From Salinivirgaceae bacterium (GTDB lineage: Bacteria; Bacteroidota; Bacteroidia; Bacteroidales; SZUA-534), in contig JAFXQB010000012.1 in assembly GCA_017527435.1 (NCBI GenBank), forward strand, positions 1 to 64,000: a DNA stretch of 64,000 bases, written 5' to 3'. Each line of letters begins with the position of its first letter. Within the stretch, counting starts at the first letter, position 1. The position numbers and the translations under genes are program-made. The notes below the pieces were generated by a model that searched no databases, was not told the DNA's origin, and saw only the letters and a program-made list of their open reading frames with translations. Positions 1-7,241 of this stretch are shown here, piece by piece.

Positions 1-1
1 C

Positions 2-220
2 GTTATTGCTCAGGAGGTTGAGAAAGTTTTGCCCGAGCTTGTTTACACCGATGAAGCCGGTTTCAAATCAGTTGATTACACAAAACTTTCCCCAATCCTC
101 ATCGAGGCTGTGAAAGAACTGAAGACAGAGAAAGATGAATTGGAGAAAAAGAACAACGCTCTTGAAGCCAAGGTTGAACGTTTGGAGAAGATGATGGAAG
201 AATTGCTGAAGAAACAATAA
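2..220 (+). CDS. C-terminal end of a tail-fibre / peptidase S74 chaperone-domain protein (partial)
   Basis: The reading frame is open from base 2 to a TAA at 218-220; the start lies outside the window. The visible 72 residues begin with the pattern VIAQEVEKVLPELV, then SVDYTKLSPILIEAVKELK, which is the conserved end of the peptidase S74 intramolecular chaperone domain. That domain trimerises fibre-like proteins and in phage tailspikes cuts itself off after folding. The last 35 residues are a Lys/Glu heptad coiled coil, fitting trimer formation. In Bacteroidota such domains also occur in chromosomal surface proteins, so this is not proof of a prophage, and no phage gene is visible nearby. The catalytic Ser/Lys part is outside the window, so autoprocessing cannot be judged. 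A strong terminator follows. Confidence 0.8.
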   Translation, partial: VIAQEVEKVLPELVYTDEAGFKSVDYTKLSPILIEAVKELKTEKDELEKKNNALEAKVERLEKMMEELLKKQ

Positions 221-229
221 TGCGTGTAA

Positions 230-248
230 GGACACACGCAGTGTGTCC
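230..248. other. Perfect short hairpin after the S74-domain gene
   Basis: GGACACAC (230-237), loop GCA, GTGTGTCC (241-248) is a perfect 8-bp stem ten bases after the stop codon. It lacks a T tract and stands just before the true terminator. It may protect the 3' end of the transcript. Confidence 0.5.
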
Positions 249-271
249 GAAAACACCAAATGATCGAGAAC

Positions 272-320
272 AAGAATCCCCGTCGGCGTAAGCTGGCGGG
301 GATTCTTTTGTTTTTTTTAT
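272..320 (+). terminator. Rho-independent terminator
   Basis: Arms AAGAATCCCC (272-281) and GGGGATTCTT (298-307) pair perfectly and run into a T-rich tract. It ends the S74-domain transcript before the convergent argS gene. Confidence 0.85.
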
Positions 321-328
321 CGATATTT

Positions 329-2122
329 TTACATCCGCTCCGGAACCTGAATGCCCATCAGAGCCGCACCAGTTTTGATGACTTTAGCCGTTAACTTGCT
401 CAAAGCCAGGCGGAACTCGCGAACTTTAGCGTCTTCTTCCTTCAGAATCGAGCAGTCGTGGTAGAACTGGTTGTATTCCTTTGCAAGACTGTACAAATGG
501 TTGGCAATCAGTGCGGGACTATAGTTTGTGCCAGCGTCGGCCACAACTGCGGGAAAATCGAAGATAAGTTTTGCCAGCTGCATCTCCTTCTCGTTGAGTT
601 GGGTGGCGGCGTCAATCTTGTCGGCAATCTTCAGACCTGCTTCTTCAGCCTTACGCAGCACCGAGCGGATGCGCGCGTGGGTGTACTGAATGAACGGCCC
701 GGTGTTTCCGTTGAAGTCGATTGACTCTTTCGGGTTGAAGAGCATTGTCTTTTTCGGGTCCACCTTCAGGATGAAATATTTCAGCGCACCCAAACCTACC
801 ATATTGTAAATCTGCGATTTGTAATCATCATCAAACTCTTGCAGCTTGCCCAGTTCGTCCGATGTTTCGCGGGCGGTTTTCACCATTTCGGCAATCAGGT
901 CGTCGGCATCCACAACCGTGCCTTCGCGCGATTTCATCTTGCCTTCGGGCAGTTCAACCATTCCGTACGACAGGTGGGTGATGTGGTCCGACCAGTCGAA
1001 TCCCAACTTTTTGAGCACGAGTTTCAGAACTTGGAAGTGATAAATCTGCTCGTTTCCAACCACATACAGCAATTCGTCGAGTTTGTATTGCTCAAAGCGC
1101 TGATGGGCGGTTCCAAGGTCTTGCGTCATATAAACCGAAGTGCCGTCGCCGCGGAGCAGCAGTTTCTGGTCGAGGCCGTCGGCGGTGAGGTCAATCCAGA
1201 TTGAGTTGTCGTCCTTCTTGAAGAGCACGCCGTCTTCCAAACCCTTCATCACAATCGACTTGCCGAGCATATATGTCTGCGACTCGTAATAAACCTTGTC
1301 GAAACTGATTCCCAGCGCTTTATATGTTACATCGAAACCTGCGTAAACCCAGCCGTTCATTGTTTTCCAAAGGTCAACAACTTCCTTGTCGCCCGCTTCC
1401 CACTTGCGAAGCATCTCGCGTGCTTCGAGAATGATGGGCGCCTTGTTGGCGGCATCGTCGTCGCTCAGGCCCTGTGCCTTGAGTTCGGCAATCTGTTTTT
1501 TGTACTCCTTGTCGAAGCGCACGTAGTAGTCGCCCACCAGTTTGTCGCCCTTCACGCCGAGGCTCTCGGGTGTTGCGCCGTTGCCCCATTTCTGCCAGGC
1601 CAGCATCGATTTGCAGATGTGTATTCCGCGGTCGTTCACCAAGTTAGCCTTGATGACGTTGTGACCGTTGGCTTCCAGAATCTGCGCCACAGAGAATCCG
1701 TAGAGGTTGTTGCGGATGTGGCCCAGGTGCAGTGGCTTGTTTGTGTTTGGCGACGAGTATTCGACCATAAAAGTCTTGCCGCTGGAGCCTTTCGGCTTCA
1801 TTCCAAAGCGCTCGTCGGCGATGGCGTCGTTCAGAAATTCGGTCCAGAAAGTTGCCGAGAGTTGAATGTTCAGAAATCCCTTAACAACGTTGAAATCAGC
1901 AACTTCGGCAAGATTGTCGCGCAGGAATGCGCCAATGGCGGCGGCGGTGTCTTCGGGTTTCTGTTTCGATATTTTCAGAAACGGGAAAACAACCAGCGTG
2001 AAGTCGCCCACAAACTCCTTGCGGGTTGTCGAAAACGTTATCTGGTCAAGGTTTGCGTCGGCCGAGTAGAGTGTTTTGATGGCCTTCGCGGTAGTGTCTT
2101 TCAGCAACTTTTGGATGTCCAT
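329..2122 (-). CDS. argS: Arginyl-tRNA synthetase
   Basis: Cytoplasmic class I synthetase that charges tRNA-Arg with arginine using ATP. The 597-residue length is normal for the family. An N-terminal Add-1 tRNA-binding domain occupies about residues 1-100. The HIGH motif appears as HLGH at 132-135 within NTNKPLHLGHIRNN. The second signature has the ArgS-specific form KMKSR (395-399) followed by EGTVVDADDL. The C-terminal helical anticodon-binding DALR domain ends with GIQVPERM, a typical ArgS end. A perfect -7 box (2146-2153) lies 24 bases upstream of the ATG, which supports this start. It is a single-gene unit transcribed away from dnaA. Confidence 0.97.
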   Translation of the reverse strand: MDIQKLLKDTTAKAIKTLYSADANLDQITFSTTRKEFVGDFTLVVFPFLKISKQKPEDTAAAIGAFLRDNLAEVADFNVVKGFLNIQLSATFWTEFLNDAIADERFGMKPKGSSGKTFMVEYSSPNTNKPLHLGHIRNNLYGFSVAQILEANGHNVIKANLVNDRGIHICKSMLAWQKWGNGATPESLGVKGDKLVGDYYVRFDKEYKKQIAELKAQGLSDDDAANKAPIILEAREMLRKWEAGDKEVVDLWKTMNGWVYAGFDVTYKALGISFDKVYYESQTYMLGKSIVMKGLEDGVLFKKDDNSIWIDLTADGLDQKLLLRGDGTSVYMTQDLGTAHQRFEQYKLDELLYVVGNEQIYHFQVLKLVLKKLGFDWSDHITHLSYGMVELPEGKMKSREGTVVDADDLIAEMVKTARETSDELGKLQEFDDDYKSQIYNMVGLGALKYFILKVDPKKTMLFNPKESIDFNGNTGPFIQYTHARIRSVLRKAEEAGLKIADKIDAATQLNEKEMQLAKLIFDFPAVVADAGTNYSPALIANHLYSLAKEYNQFYHDCSILKEEDAKVREFRLALSKLTAKVIKTGAALMGIQVPERM

Positions 2123-2145
2123 ATTTATATGTATTAATGAGGGCG

Positions 2146-2153
2146 CAAATATA
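2146..2153 (-). promoter_or_regulatory. -7 promoter box for argS
   Basis: On the minus strand this reads TATATTTG, an exact match to the Bacteroidota -7 consensus TAnnTTTG, 24 bases upstream of the argS ATG. No clear TTTG -33 element is seen at the usual spacing. Confidence 0.6.
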
Positions 2154-2519
2154 GCAAATCATTTACCTTTTTTGTGTAGATTGATGGTTGTGAAAAATGA
2201 GCAAAATCACCACGTTTTTTTGTGTGAAAAAAATCGACTTTTACCCCAAATTTTCGTCAAAAAAATGGTCGGAAAATTCAGTTAAACCAACCTGAAAATA
2301 ATAGCAGTTTAGTTATCAGTTAGTTATAAAAATTATTTGCAGTTGATTGATACACAATATTTTATAAAAAAAAATAAAAAAGTTGATTTTTTTTTGATTT
2401 GATATTTAGAACAATAACGAGAAAGTGAAAAATGCAACACCGAAATCGATTTTTTTTTTCCGATTTTTTAACAATGTTTGTACATCGAAAAACAAAAAAA
2501 ACAAGTCATTAAATATCAA
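2154..2519. other. AT-rich dnaA upstream region; possible DnaA-binding / origin region
   Basis: This gap between argS and dnaA is very rich in A/T runs. It holds three 9-mers one mismatch away from the DnaA box TTATNCACA or its complement: TGTGAAAAA at 2189-2197 and 2223-2231, and TGATACACA at 2348-2356. An 8-mer AATGTTTG at 2473-2480, one mismatch from a -7 box, lies 40 bases upstream of the dnaA ATG. Short degenerate boxes arise easily in AT-rich DNA. An origin or an autoregulatory region is therefore a hypothesis. Confidence 0.3.
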
Positions 2520-3941
2520 ATGGATAAAGATTATTTGCAGGTTTGGAGTAATTGCTTGCGTTTTATCAAGGACAATGTAAAAGCCGCTGAGTACAGAACA
2601 TGGTTCGAGCCCATCGTTCCGGTCAAACTGAATGGAAAAATGTTGACGATACAAGTCCCAAGTACATTCTACTACGAGTATTTGGAGGAAGCATATATCG
2701 ACTTGTTGACCAATGCTTTGCGCAGGGAGCTCGGTGATGGTGCGGAATTGGAGTATAACGTTGTTATGCAGAATATTCAGCATACACAACCGACTGTGGT
2801 CAATTACCCAACCAATAACAAGAAGCATTTGTACAACAATCCGGTGAACATGCCGAACGTTGACCATTCTGCAATTAAGAATCCTTATTCAATACCAGGA
2901 ATTCCAAGGGTGCAAATCGACCCGAAACTCAACAGCCGCAATACATTCAACCGGCTGGTGGAGGGCGAGTTCAACCGTCTGGCGCGCTCGGCAGGTTATG
3001 CCATAGCCACCAATCCTGGCAAGACAACCTTCAACCCGCTGTTCATCTATGGTGGTTCGGGTCTTGGCAAGACGCATCTGGCACAAGCCATCGGTGTTGA
3101 AACCAAAGACCGTTTCCAGGACAAGGTGGTGCTTTATGTTACCGGTCATGAGTTCAGCTCGCAGTTTGCTGAAGCCACTCTTAACAACAGCCGCAACGAT
3201 TTCCTGCATTTTTATCAAATGATTGACTTGCTTATCATTGACGATATTCACGAACTGTCGGGCAAGGCAAAGACTCAGGACATCTTCTTCGAGATTTTCA
3301 ACCATTTGCATCAGACAGGAAAACAGCTGATTATTACTTCTGACAAGGCGCCTGCCGATATGGAAGGCATTGCTGACCGTCTGCTGTCGAGGTTCAAATG
3401 GGGTTTGTCGGCCGAGCTGACTACACCCGACTATGAGTCGCGCAAAGCCATTCTCAAACAATACGCTTACAACGAGGGCATTGAGATTAGTGACGATATT
3501 CTTGACTATGTGGCAGCTCATATCACTAATAATATCAGGGAGTTGGAAGGCGCGCTGATTTCACTTCTCGCTCATTCGACTCTCAACAAAGAGACTATCA
3601 CTATTGAGTTGGCCCGTCAGATTATTGATAAGTTGGTAAAGAATACAACCCGCGAACTCAGTGTTGGATATATTCAGAAGGTTGTTTGCGACTACTTCAA
3701 CTTGCAAACAGACGCTATCACATCGAAAACACGCAAACGTGAGATTGTGCAAGCTCGTCAGATTGCAATGTACTTCGCCAAGAATATGACCAAACTGTCG
3801 CTGGCAACCATCGGCTCGCAAATCGGCGGCAAAGACCACGCAACGGTTCTGCACGCCTGCAAGACGGTGAACAATCTTATCGACACCGACCGCCAGTTCA
3901 AAGGCTACATTGAGGAGATTGAAAAGAAATTGAAGATTTGA
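2520..3941 (+). CDS. dnaA: Chromosomal replication initiator protein DnaA
   Basis: AAA+ ATPase that binds DnaA boxes and opens the replication origin. The 473-residue form starts at the ATG at 2520 (MDKDYLQVWSNCLRFIKDNV), which aligns with the usual DnaA domain I. A longer frame from a TTG at 2478 adds only lysine-rich residues and is not favoured. Domain I covers about 1-85, a linker follows to about 125, and the AAA+ core has Walker A GGSGLGKTH near 178-186 and Walker B LLIIDDIHE near 235-243. Domain IV carries the DnaA-box-binding signature GGKDHATVLHACKTV near 436-450. The region upstream is AT-rich with degenerate DnaA boxes, fitting autoregulation. Confidence 0.97.
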   Translation: MDKDYLQVWSNCLRFIKDNVKAAEYRTWFEPIVPVKLNGKMLTIQVPSTFYYEYLEEAYIDLLTNALRRELGDGAELEYNVVMQNIQHTQPTVVNYPTNNKKHLYNNPVNMPNVDHSAIKNPYSIPGIPRVQIDPKLNSRNTFNRLVEGEFNRLARSAGYAIATNPGKTTFNPLFIYGGSGLGKTHLAQAIGVETKDRFQDKVVLYVTGHEFSSQFAEATLNNSRNDFLHFYQMIDLLIIDDIHELSGKAKTQDIFFEIFNHLHQTGKQLIITSDKAPADMEGIADRLLSRFKWGLSAELTTPDYESRKAILKQYAYNEGIEISDDILDYVAAHITNNIRELEGALISLLAHSTLNKETITIELARQIIDKLVKNTTRELSVGYIQKVVCDYFNLQTDAITSKTRKREIVQARQIAMYFAKNMTKLSLATIGSQIGGKDHATVLHACKTVNNLIDTDRQFKGYIEEIEKKLKI

Positions 3942-3971
3942 TTTTAATATGCAAAAACAGCCCTTAATGGG

Positions 3972-4020
3972 TGAAAGCCAAGGCTTTGCGGTCTTGGCAT
4001 TTGCATTTAAAAGGCTTTCA
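3972..4020 (+). other. Structured spacer between dnaA and hisS with competing stems
   Basis: TGAAAGCC (3972-3979) is perfectly complementary to GGCTTTCA (4013-4020). The overlapping GCCAAG (3977-3982) is complementary to CTTGGC (3993-3998). The two pairings share bases 3977-3979, so they exclude each other. The element ends 23 bases before the hisS start. No T tract follows, so it is not a plain terminator. An RNA switch or processing site is possible but unproven. Confidence 0.35.
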
Positions 4021-4043
4021 GAAACCGATTAAAACAAACAAAA

Positions 4044-5417
4044 ATGGCACAAGTTCAGACACCTTCGATACCAAAAGGCACGCGCGATTTTGGTCCGGCC
4101 GAGATGATTAAGCGCAACTACATTTTCGACACCATCAAGAGCGTGTTCAAACTCTATGGTTTTCAGCAGATTGAGACACCCGCAACCGAGAATCTTTCAA
4201 CCCTGATGGGCAAGTACGGCGAGGAGGGCGACAAACTGCTCTTCAAGATTCTGAACTCGGGCGATTATCTTGGCAATGTTGATGCCGAACTTCTGCAATC
4301 GAAAGATTCTGTGAAGGTTACGAACAAGATTTCGGAAAAAGGCCTGCGTTACGACCTGACCGTGCCCTTTGCGCGTTTTGTGGTGCAGCACCGCAACGAT
4401 CTTCAGTTTCCGTTCAAGCGCTATCAGATTCAGCCCGTTTGGCGTGCCGACAAGCCCCAGAAGGGCCGTTACCGCGAGTTCTACCAGTGCGATGTTGACA
4501 TTGTTGGCAGCGACTCGCTGATGAACGAAGTTGAACTGATTCAGATAGTTAACGATGTCTACCAGCGTTTCGGAATCCGCGTGGCGCTGAAAATCAACAA
4601 CCGAAAGATTCTGGCAGGAATTGCCGAGGCCATTGGTGCACCCGACAAGATGATGGACATCACCGTTGCCATCGACAAACTTGATAAAATAGGAATTGAG
4701 AACGTCAACAAAGAGTTGGCCGACAAGGGTTTGAGAAGCGATTCAATTGCCCGCTTGCAGCCGATTCTGGCCTTGAGCGGCGATAATCGCCAAAAACTTG
4801 CTCAAATCGCCAACGTGCTGAAAGACAGTGAAGTGGGACAGAAGGGCATTGCCGAACTGACATCCATTTTCGACGCTATTGAGCCGCTTGGCCTGCAAAC
4901 GCAAATCGACCTCGACCTGACGCTGGCCCGCGGCCTGAACTACTACACGGGCGCCATCTTCGAGGTTAAGGCGCTCGATGTGCAGATTGGCTCAATCACG
5001 GGCGGCGGCCGCTACGACGATCTTACGGGAATCTTCGGAATGCCAGGCGTTTCGGGCGTTGGCATCTCGTTTGGTGCCGACCGCATCTACGACGTGCTCG
5101 ACCAACTCAATCTTTACCCGCAGTCGGCAACGCAATCAACTCAACTGCTGTTTGTTACGTTTGGCGAAGCCGAGCAGCAGTGGTGCCTACCCGTGGTTGC
5201 TAAAATGCGCGCAGCCGGCATCAGCACAGAACTTTATCCCGAGCCAGCCAAGATGAAGAAACAGATGTCGTACGCCAATGGGCGCAATATTCCGTTTGTG
5301 GCTGTGGTGGGTGAGAACGAGGTGAACGAGGGCAAGGTTATGCTGAAGAATATGGAAACTGGTGAGCAGCAGTTGCTCTCGCTCGACGAAGTTGTTGATT
5401 TGCTAAAAAACAAATGA
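4044..5417 (+). CDS. hisS: Histidyl-tRNA synthetase
   Basis: Cytoplasmic class II synthetase that attaches histidine to tRNA-His. The 457-residue protein starts with the typical [12 protein letters not shown]. Motif 2 is visible as [28 protein letters not shown] sequence around residues 130-155. The histidine-specific signature ARGLNYYTG (HisA) lies near 294-302 and motif 3 is near GGGRYDDL. The C-terminal anticodon-binding domain holds LLFVTFGE and ends with [10 protein letters not shown]. It lies 102 bases after dnaA across a structured spacer, so it may be read from its own promoter or through from dnaA. A strong terminator follows. Confidence 0.97.
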   Translation: MAQVQTPSIPKGTRDFGPAEMIKRNYIFDTIKSVFKLYGFQQIETPATENLSTLMGKYGEEGDKLLFKILNSGDYLGNVDAELLQSKDSVKVTNKISEKGLRYDLTVPFARFVVQHRNDLQFPFKRYQIQPVWRADKPQKGRYREFYQCDVDIVGSDSLMNEVELIQIVNDVYQRFGIRVALKINNRKILAGIAEAIGAPDKMMDITVAIDKLDKIGIENVNKELADKGLRSDSIARLQPILALSGDNRQKLAQIANVLKDSEVGQKGIAELTSIFDAIEPLGLQTQIDLDLTLARGLNYYTGAIFEVKALDVQIGSITGGGRYDDLTGIFGMPGVSGVGISFGADRIYDVLDQLNLYPQSATQSTQLLFVTFGEAEQQWCLPVVAKMRAAGISTELYPEPAKMKKQMSYANGRNIPFVAVVGENEVNEGKVMLKNMETGEQQLLSLDEVVDLLKNK

Positions 5418-5421
5418 TAAG

Positions 5422-5447
5422 AAAGCCGGTTACCCCCGGCTTTTTTT
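5422..5447 (+). terminator. Rho-independent terminator of hisS
   Basis: AAAGCCGG (5422-5429) pairs with CCGGCTTT (5436-5443) and runs into seven T residues. The stop codon of the convergent permease gene lies inside this hairpin, so the two 3' ends overlap. Confidence 0.85.
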
Positions 5448-6335
5448 AACCTTCTCAACCTGATACATTCCAATCAGAATCATTGCAGTGCCGAGCATTG
5501 CAAATGGTGTAATGCGTTCGCTGATCACAAGCGCCGCCATCACTATTGCTACAACCGGATTGAAATATAGATAATTCGATGCCTTTACCACGCCAATTCT
5601 TTTCATCACAATGTTCCAAAGCACATAGCACGCTAGCGAGGCAACAAGTCCCAGAAACAGCAGGTTGAGCCACACTACTGGTTGGCGAATGATGGCAAAG
5701 TCGGTTTGCAATCCCGAAAAGGCCAGCACCGGCAGAAGTGTGAGCAAGCCGTAGAAAAACACCTTGCGAATGATGAACAAGTTGTTGTATTTTGCCGTTA
5801 ACCGTTTGGTAATGAGTGAGTAGAATGCCCATGACCATGCGGCTGCAAATGCCAGCAAATCGCCAACGGGCGACAGTTTGAGAGCAAACTTGCCGTTCAG
5901 CACCACAAGCACCATTCCAACAAACGCCACCACAGAGCCAATAGCTTGGCGGCGGTTCATTCGTTCGTCGCGGTTGGCGATGCCCAGTAGCAGGGCAGTT
6001 AGGATAGGAGTGGTGCAGACTATGAGCGAAACGTTGGTCACGGTTGAAATCTGCAGAGCGGTGTTTTCGGCCAGGAAGTATGCCGAACCGCCTGTAACGC
6101 CCAATGCTGCGGTCAGCAGTTCGTCTTTCGGGTTGTCGCAGAACAGTTTGCGTGGTGTTATGGCCCAAATGCAGATGTAGGCCAGCAGAAAACGGTAGAA
6201 GAAGACATCGATTGGTCGCAGGCCGCTGTTTATCAATACTTTGCTCGATACGAAGGTGGTGCCCCAGATGCAGACAATGGCAAACGCGAGCAGATTGAAC
6301 AGAAGAGTTTTGTTTTTACTGAAAGAGATATTCAT
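5430..6335 (-). CDS. EamA/DMT-superfamily permease
   Basis: Inner-membrane transporter of the drug/metabolite family, 301 residues. Ten hydrophobic segments are arranged as two EamA repeats; the first begins with the family-typical LLAFAIVCIWGTTFVSSKVLI and the second repeat starts near LSPVGDLLAFAAAWSWAFYSL. The protein ends with a short basic tail. The substrate cannot be read from the sequence. The start at 6335 gives a standard N-terminus just before the first helix; a longer frame to 6515 is polar and overlaps the upstream gene, so it was rejected. It lies 11 bases downstream of the TSCPD gene and is probably co-transcribed with it. Confidence 0.88.
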   Translation of the reverse strand: MNISFSKNKTLLFNLLAFAIVCIWGTTFVSSKVLINSGLRPIDVFFYRFLLAYICIWAITPRKLFCDNPKDELLTAALGVTGGSAYFLAENTALQISTVTNVSLIVCTTPILTALLLGIANRDERMNRRQAIGSVVAFVGMVLVVLNGKFALKLSPVGDLLAFAAAWSWAFYSLITKRLTAKYNNLFIIRKVFFYGLLTLLPVLAFSGLQTDFAIIRQPVVWLNLLFLGLVASLACYVLWNIVMKRIGVVKASNYLYFNPVVAIVMAALVISERITPFAMLGTAMILIGMYQVEKVKKSRG

Positions 6336-6346
6336 CTTATTTGCAA

Positions 6347-6613
6347 TCAGTTGGTTGCGTTGCGTTTTTTCATCACCTTTTTGAGCGCTACGGTCAGTTG
6401 GTCGGGGCATGATGTGGTTTTCATTCCGCAAGTGGTGCCTTCGAGTTTGCTTATCACATCGGCTACGGGCATCCCTTCTACAAGTCGTCCAATGCCTTTT
6501 AAATTGCCGTTGCATCCGCCATAGAACTGCACATTGTGCAGAATGTTGTTGTCATCAATCTCAAAATCAATTTGTTGGCTGCAAGTGCCAACAGTTTGGT
6601 AGCGGTATTTCAT
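6347..6613 (-). CDS. TSCPD domain-containing small protein
   Basis: An 88-residue soluble protein that matches the short stand-alone TSCPD family. It has the ordered motifs VGTCSQQIDFEI, VQFYGGCNGNLKGI and GTTCGMKTTSCPDQL, with conserved cysteines at each. TSCPD domains also occur at the C-terminus of some B12-dependent ribonucleotide reductases, where the cysteines are thought to have a redox or metal role. The role of the free-standing form is not established. It is the first gene of a two-gene minus-strand unit with the EamA permease. Confidence 0.85.
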   Translation of the reverse strand: MKYRYQTVGTCSQQIDFEIDDNNILHNVQFYGGCNGNLKGIGRLVEGMPVADVISKLEGTTCGMKTTSCPDQLTVALKKVMKKRNATN

Positions 6614-6632
6614 ATCTATCCTTTTTTCGCGC

Positions 6633-6640
6633 CGAAAGTA
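6633..6640 (-). promoter_or_regulatory. Probable -7 box for the TSCPD-EamA unit
   Basis: Reads TACTTTCG on the minus strand, seven of eight matches to TAnnTTTG, 20 bases before the ATG. Confidence 0.4.
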
Positions 6641-6825
6641 TGAATTTTGCGATATATAGAGATTTGTTTAGTCGGTGAAATTGAAAGAAACGGGGTATAA
6701 ATAAGCTTTTTTTTAATCAATAGCTACTCTTCGCCTCAATTGTCCATCTTATGCAATCCATATTAAAGCTGATTTTTGCTTTCAAGAAGCCTCATTTTTG
6801 AAGAAGCCAACAACGGTTCCTTTCA

Positions 6826-6837
6826 CAACCGATTGCA
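6826..6837. promoter_or_regulatory. Partial copy of the LacI-type operator
   Basis: CAACCGATTGCA repeats 12 of the 14 bases of the palindrome at 6888-6901, 62 bp upstream of it and in the same orientation. Pairing of a full and a partial site is common for looping or cooperative repressors. Confidence 0.4.
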
Positions 6838-6887
6838 TTATAAAAGCAAAACTTAAATAATTAAAAATAAACAATTTAGCTATATTA

Positions 6888-6901
6888 TGCAACCGATTGC
6901 A
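6888..6901. promoter_or_regulatory. LacI-family-like palindromic operator upstream of susC
   Basis: TGCAACCGATTGCA is an inverted repeat TGCAA-N4-TTGCA with a central CG, the classic shape of LacI/PurR-family operators. It lies 340 bp upstream of susC and about 90 bp upstream of a weak -7 candidate. No LacI-family gene is present in the window. The match is by shape only. Confidence 0.45.
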
Positions 6902-6989
6902 AAATATGTTGCTCAAGCAGTTTTCTCATAAATATCTAAAATTAAAAACGAAATATCCGAAATTGAAAGCCCCATTCTGCCCTGCACAA

Positions 6990-6997
6990 TACTTTTA
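6990..6997 (+). promoter_or_regulatory. Weak -7 candidate for the susCD transcript
   Basis: TACTTTTA is seven of eight matches to TAnnTTTG. No -33 box lies at the standard distance, as is often the case for activated promoters. If used, it gives a leader of about 240 nt before susC. Confidence 0.25.
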
Positions 6998-6999
6998 TG

Positions 7000-7241
7000 A
7001 ATATAAAAAAATCGCAAAAAGTTATGGGGGGCATTCGATACACTTTTGATTTTTACGACAGACTGCAGACGTTCTTTACGTCGGCTGTACAGACCATATA
7101 TTATATGGTTGGGAGGAGATATAATGCCATAATGGATGAATATCCAGTTTTTAACGGGGAAAATTCAACATCTGCTACACATTATAAAATGTGTGTGCAG
7201 AAATGTGGAACTATACTATTTAATAACTAAAAAACCAGTTT
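7000..7241 (+). other. Long noncoding leader of susC with two hairpins
   Basis: No supported gene lies between 6614 and 7241. Inside the stretch just before susC are two clean inverted repeats. ACCATAT (7093-7099) pairs with ATATGGT (7103-7109). ACACATT (7177-7183) pairs with AATGTGT (7188-7194) and is extended by CTGC/GCAG (7172-7175 with 7197-7200). A short open frame at 6997-7230 has no family resemblance and overlaps these structures. Confidence 0.4.

Noticed and set aside
1619..2137. Long open frame antisense to argS (and a second one at 839-1204)
   Set aside because: Exactly antisense to a well-conserved gene, no family similarity and no promoter; explained by the codon bias of argS.
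2076..2285. Small open frame between argS and dnaA
   Set aside because: Overlaps the argS start and promoter on the opposite strand, with low-complexity composition and no recognisable motif.
3942..4043. T-box riboswitch before hisS
   Set aside because: No T-box sequence or specifier-loop architecture is visible and the class is not expected in this phylum.
6997..7230. 77-codon frame in the susC leader
   Set aside because: No signal or domain, overlaps two hairpins, and its composition looks noncoding.
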